Source: JAVBPA01 sp031549925 (GTDB lineage: Bacteria; Bacillota; Clostridia; Oscillospirales; CAG-272). From it: a DNA stretch of 9,478 bases. The position numbers and the translations under genes were made by a program. Each line of letters opens with the position of its first letter. Within the stretch, counting starts at the first letter, position 1. Below the pieces are notes generated by a model, which was not told where the DNA came from, did no database searches, and was given only the letters and a program-made list of their open reading frames with translations. This document shows positions 6,639 to 9,478 of the stretch, one piece after another. The DNA is taken from assembly GCA_031549925.1 (NCBI GenBank), contig JAVBPA010000038.1, positions 1-9,478 on the forward strand. The letters are read 5' to 3'.

Positions 6639-7325
6639 ATGAAAAAATCAATAATGATTTTATTTGTATGCCTGATAACGGCAGTATTTTCATTGAATTC
6701 ATTTGCTGCAACAGACGCGTTCAAGACTATTGAAGTAACACCGGATACACCTTATATCGATGATGACACAACACAGGATCTCGGCGGTTCAGGTCAGCCG
6801 ATTAAATGGGTTGAGGGTTACGGATGCGGATATTCGTCGCAGAACGATATTATATATTTCGAAGATATTGATTTCGGAGCAAACGGAGCAAAATCTCTCA
6901 CAATGAAATTCGGTTACGGCAAAGAAGATGCTAAAACAACTCTTGCCGTTATGATCGACGATCCGAAAAGCGCACCGGTAGGAACTTTTGAAATCGGTTT
7001 TACAGGCGGCTGGGAAATTGAAAAAGCCGGCGATGTTACAACAGATGTAAAAATTCCGGGCGGAATACATACGGTTTATATCCAGTTCACAAATGAACAT
7101 TCGGGTTCTATTTCTTCAATAATATTTGCACAGGCTGATGCTGCGGCAGAAACAACTGCGGCAGAAACAACAGCGGTAGCGGATACAACGGCAGCGGCAG
7201 AAACAGCGGCACCCGGAACACCGGAAACTACAACCGCCGCACAGACACTTGATTTTGGTATTTTCGCAGGTATCGCGGCTCTTGCCAGCGCTTCGCTTGT
7301 GATCGGATCAAAAAAGAAGAAATAA
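6639..7325 (+). CDS. Secreted, C-terminally anchored CBM6-like carbohydrate-binding protein
   Basis: Residues 1-23 form a Sec signal peptide (MKKS, hydrophobic core, likely cleavage after SFA). Residues about 27-165 resemble a family 6 carbohydrate-binding module: an IIYFEDIDF strand at 71-79, TTLAVMIDD at 100-108, VGTFEIGFTGGW at 114-125 and GGIHTVYIQFT at 141-151, in the usual CBM6 order. A Thr/Ala/Glu-rich stalk (166-203) leads to AAQTLD, a hydrophobic segment (206-223) and a KKKK end. This is a cell-surface anchoring layout without a canonical LPXTG. There is no catalytic domain, so it most likely binds a polysaccharide at the cell surface; the ligand is unknown. AGGAGG at 6620-6625 precedes the ATG by 13 bases. 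It is the only plus-strand gene here and is transcribed divergently from the reductase-glycosidase operon. The fold assignment is by motif reading only. Confidence 0.75.
   Translation: MKKSIMILFVCLITAVFSLNSFAATDAFKTIEVTPDTPYIDDDTTQDLGGSGQPIKWVEGYGCGYSSQNDIIYFEDIDFGANGAKSLTMKFGYGKEDAKTTLAVMIDDPKSAPVGTFEIGFTGGWEIEKAGDVTTDVKIPGGIHTVYIQFTNEHSGSISSIIFAQADAAAETTAAETTAVADTTAAAETAAPGTPETTTAAQTLDFGIFAGIAALASASLVIGSKKKK
7134..7241 (+). repeat. Low-complexity repeat coding the Thr/Ala stalk
   Basis: Imperfect tandem units encode AAETT, AAETT, AVADTT and AAAETA. Two 15-base copies (7143-7157 and 7158-7172) differ only in the last base. Such coding repeats can expand or shrink the stalk without changing frame. 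Confidence 0.7.
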
Positions 7326-7347
7326 TTTAAATTAAATAAGACATAAA

Positions 7348-7394
7348 AACAAGAAGGAACATCTTATGAAGAAGTTTCTTCTTGTTCTTTTTTT
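7348..7394. terminator. Probable bidirectional terminator between convergent genes
   Basis: AACAAGAAG (7348-7356) pairs perfectly with CTTCTTGTT (7378-7386). G7357, A7358 and A7359 extend the stem to 12 pairs with T7377, T7376 and T7375, including one G-U pair. A seven-T run (7388-7394) follows on the plus strand, fitting a terminator for the CBM6-like gene. On the minus strand the stem ends in about six T, so it can also end the radical SAM unit, whose stop codon lies 21 bases before it. Confidence 0.75.
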
Positions 7395-7414
7395 GCGGTT
7401 TATATTATCGAAGT

Positions 7415-8626
7415 TTATCGGCTGTACCGCCATATATCGCGTTCAATGCAGACGTTTAATCCGCAGCTTCCAGCCGGTTCAAGCTTGTACTTTTGATAAA
7501 AACCGGCAAAGGCTTCCTTTACACGGCGAAAGTAGTCGATATCAGGGGTTTTCATGCTTCCCATGACAGGTTTACCCATGGGCATCCAAACGGAAGCGGA
7601 CGGTATTATTCCGCGCTGAGCCAGATAAGAGGCACCTTCTGTAAGTGTTTCAATTGATTCGAGCCCGATGATAAAATTTGAAAAGGCTTTGCCGGGACCG
7701 TATTTTTCGGCAATATACTGTAAAATGTCTAAATGTCGTTTTCTGGTCGTGTATTTTATCTTTCCCGGCGTTATAACCTCCGCTAATTTTTCATCCCAGA
7801 CTTCTATACTGCAAGCTATGCGGGAAATCCCCAGCGAAAAATATTCGTCTAAATATTTCGTGTCGGAAGGAGGAGTTATATACAAAAGAATTTCACCGGG
7901 GATATTTTTAATACCGGTCTTTTTGTCAATTGCGAGCAGATATTTTTTTATCAGTTCAGATTCTGTCACCGAATCAAAAGTTGAGCCTCCCGTTATCTGA
8001 ATACTGCCCGCATCTGTATTTTTGATAGCGTAATCAACTATTTCGGACATATCGGAATCCGGAAAGGATTCTTTCAATTTTTTATTTTTTAAAGCTTTCG
8101 CGCAGGTTTCAGCTCCGCTGAAACAAAATTGGCAAGGCTGACCCGAAACGGCGTAATCACAATTCCAAAGGCATTGAAACGCTACCCAGTCACAGCCCTG
8201 AAGCACCGCGTTCCCGATGAAGGGCAACCCGGAAGCTGTCTTTTGACGATAAAAATCGGTTTTTTTAAAGAATTTTATGTATTCAATTAATTCATTATCA
8301 TAGAAAAGAGCGGCTTTTCCTTCGTCCAGCTTTATGCTGAAAGGGGTTCCGAGTTCGGACGCGTATTTTAACAGTTTCAAATTATCCCAGGAAAGAACTC
8401 CGTTTAAATATCTCAGATGAAATTTCATATCTGTCATTTGAATTACAGTGCCGTCGGACAACATAAAACAATTGCAAGCCAGCGGGCTTATGTCAATACG
8501 GTATTTTTTTGAATATTCCTCATATACATCCCTGTCAACCTTTACGCCTTTGCAGACTACCATGCATTTAAGCTCCACGGAATCTATATTTTGGTTATCG
8601 ATTTTGTAATTATTTATTTTATACAT
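7415..8626 (-). CDS. Radical SAM protein with extended cysteine motif, function unknown
   Basis: Likely radical S-adenosylmethionine enzyme, but I do not recognise the subfamily. Residues 152-168 hold Cys152, Cys156, Cys165 and Cys168 (C-x3-C-x8-C-x2-C) instead of the canonical CX3CX2C. The last three resemble the C-x9-C-x2-C ligand spacing of Elp3. Supporting radical SAM features are the aromatic residue before the last Cys (QFC), ITGGSTFD at 211-218 in the position of the GGE motif that binds the SAM amino group, and NFIIGLES at 317-324 on a late barrel strand. The first about 130 residues are an unrecognised N-terminal domain with Cys21, 25, 51 and 53. Cys388 and Cys393 lie near the end, possibly ligands of a second cluster. 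GGAGT (minus strand, 8632-8636) supports the ATG. It starts 15 bases after the stop codon of the GNAT-HAD gene, so the two form an operon. No precursor-peptide gene is visible next to it. Confidence 0.78.
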   Translation of the reverse strand: MYKINNYKIDNQNIDSVELKCMVVCKGVKVDRDVYEEYSKKYRIDISPLACNCFMLSDGTVIQMTDMKFHLRYLNGVLSWDNLKLLKYASELGTPFSIKLDEGKAALFYDNELIEYIKFFKKTDFYRQKTASGLPFIGNAVLQGCDWVAFQCLWNCDYAVSGQPCQFCFSGAETCAKALKNKKLKESFPDSDMSEIVDYAIKNTDAGSIQITGGSTFDSVTESELIKKYLLAIDKKTGIKNIPGEILLYITPPSDTKYLDEYFSLGISRIACSIEVWDEKLAEVITPGKIKYTTRKRHLDILQYIAEKYGPGKAFSNFIIGLESIETLTEGASYLAQRGIIPSASVWMPMGKPVMGSMKTPDIDYFRRVKEAFAGFYQKYKLEPAGSCGLNVCIERDIWRYSR

Positions 8627-8641
8627 TAATCACTCCATATT

Positions 8642-9478
8642 TTATAATATACCGAATAAAGAGCATATGGTATCCGTTTCTATATCCGCTTTGTATTCGT
8701 CATTAAGAGGTTTTTGGTAAGCCGCTATTCCCTGTTTTACCCATATCGTTTTCATACCGGAGGATTTTGCCGGGTAAATATCATTATCCAATCTGTCCCC
8801 TATATAAACGGCTTTACTGGGAACACATCCCGCTTCCCGCAAAGCGTGAATGAATATACGCCGGTCTGGTTTGTTAATACCTATTTCAGCGGAAATTATC
8901 AAAACGGAAAAGAAATCGTAAATATTTTCATTCTTCAATATATCCCTAGCAGTTGTTCTTTGGTTTGCTATGATTCCCAGTTTATATTTTTTTGAAAGAT
9001 ATTCAAGAACTTTTTGCACACCGTGATAAAGCTTTGCTTTTTGCGGGAGATAAGTTGTTTGAGAGGTTATACGCGCGGCTTGTTCTTCTGAAACCGCGAG
9101 GCTTTTTATGGCTCCGTTTTTCGGAGTTATATAATTTTTTGAAGCTTCTATCATAGCAGAATACACTTCGCTTTGAGTATACATCAAGCCTTCAAGCAAA
9201 AAAAGCGAACAGATCTGTTCTATGGCATCTGTTTCCTGATCCGTTTCGTCGATTATCGTTCCGCCCATATCGATAAAAATCCATTCAGGTTCACTCTTTA
9301 TCAAGTTATCGTTATAAATTATAAAATCAAGCTGTATAACCGGATTCCCCGTGAGATAATGCTTTTCTATAACATCTCCCGGCGGATGGCGGAAAAAACC
9401 GCATTTTTTTATTATCTTCAAACTTGCCGTGTTGTCTTCATAGCACCCCGCGCTAATGCAGTCCAGCTTTAAAAAATC
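8642..9478 (-). CDS. GNAT acetyltransferase-HAD hydrolase fusion, 5' end beyond the window
   Basis: The frame is open through the right edge, so this is a partial gene of at least 278 codons. The first about 55 visible residues match the end of a RimJ/RimL-type GNAT N-acetyltransferase: LDCISAGCYEDN, then TASLKIIKKCGF, the typical N-x-AS-x5-K-x-GF pattern, then YLTGNPVIQLDF. After a short linker comes a HAD-superfamily hydrolase: motif I DMGGT (70-74) with the nucleophile Asp70 but Gly at the usual second Asp, motif II region GIIANQR (168-174) with Ala for Ser/Thr, the Lys of INKPD (203), and the acidic motif GDRLDND (227-233). A TTG at 9419-9421 could be read as a start, but it falls inside the GNAT motif and has no ribosome site. 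The protein should combine acyl transfer and phosphate chemistry in the cytoplasm; substrates are unknown. It is followed by the radical SAM gene. Confidence 0.8.
   Translation of the reverse strand, partial: DFLKLDCISAGCYEDNTASLKIIKKCGFFRHPPGDVIEKHYLTGNPVIQLDFIIYNDNLIKSEPEWIFIDMGGTIIDETDQETDAIEQICSLFLLEGLMYTQSEVYSAMIEASKNYITPKNGAIKSLAVSEEQAARITSQTTYLPQKAKLYHGVQKVLEYLSKKYKLGIIANQRTTARDILKNENIYDFFSVLIISAEIGINKPDRRIFIHALREAGCVPSKAVYIGDRLDNDIYPAKSSGMKTIWVKQGIAAYQKPLNDEYKADIETDTICSLFGIL

Noticed and set aside
7366..7566. Short plus-strand open frame after the CBM6-like gene
   Set aside because: It begins inside the terminator loop and runs antisense into the radical SAM gene, with no support as a gene.
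8642..9421. HAD hydrolase as a complete gene starting at the TTG at 9421
   Set aside because: The frame stays open to the window edge and the added codons complete a GNAT motif. There is no ribosome site before the TTG, and no ATG lies between the edge and HAD motif I.

Overview
The window looks like a chromosomal segment from a low-to-moderate GC, anaerobic Gram-positive bacterium, most likely an uncultured gut-type member of the Clostridia (Oscillospirales-like). This is inferred from AT-rich intergenic DNA, strong AGGAGG-type ribosome sites, a secreted protein with a Thr/Ala-rich stalk and an AQT-hydrophobic-KKKK tail, a ferredoxin-type aldo/keto reductase and radical SAM chemistry. No rRNA, tRNA, CRISPR array, insertion sequence or phage gene was seen. 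No gap between genes exceeds about 240 bases.

Layout from left to right. Positions 68-1778 (minus strand) hold a two-gene unit: a protein related to prephenate dehydratase but lacking a catalytic lobe, then a biotin-protein ligase without a DNA-binding domain. Positions 1907-3817 (minus) hold htpG, the bacterial Hsp90, whose linker carries an unusual Cys/His cluster; a 16-base-period tandem repeat lies upstream of it. Positions 3989-6401 (minus) hold a probable carbohydrate operon: an aldo/keto reductase with two 4Fe-4S motifs, then a GH109-like NAD-dependent glycosidase of the Gfo/Idh/MocA fold. A 237-base divergent promoter region separates this operon from a plus-strand gene (6639-7325) for a secreted, membrane-anchored CBM6-like carbohydrate-binding protein. 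That gene ends at a probable bidirectional terminator. Positions 7415-9478 (minus) hold a second two-gene unit: a GNAT-HAD fusion that runs off the right edge, then a radical SAM enzyme with an atypical cysteine motif.

How the genes may work together: the GH109-like enzyme, the reductase and the divergently transcribed carbohydrate-binding surface protein plausibly serve glycan or amino-sugar use, but only their position links them. The radical SAM enzyme and the GNAT-HAD fusion are 15 bases apart and probably act on a common small molecule or peptide that cannot be named from sequence. The parts most worth following up are that pair, the lobe-deleted prephenate-dehydratase relative, the Cys-rich HtpG linker, and the nine-A tract inside an otherwise consensus promoter of the surface protein.
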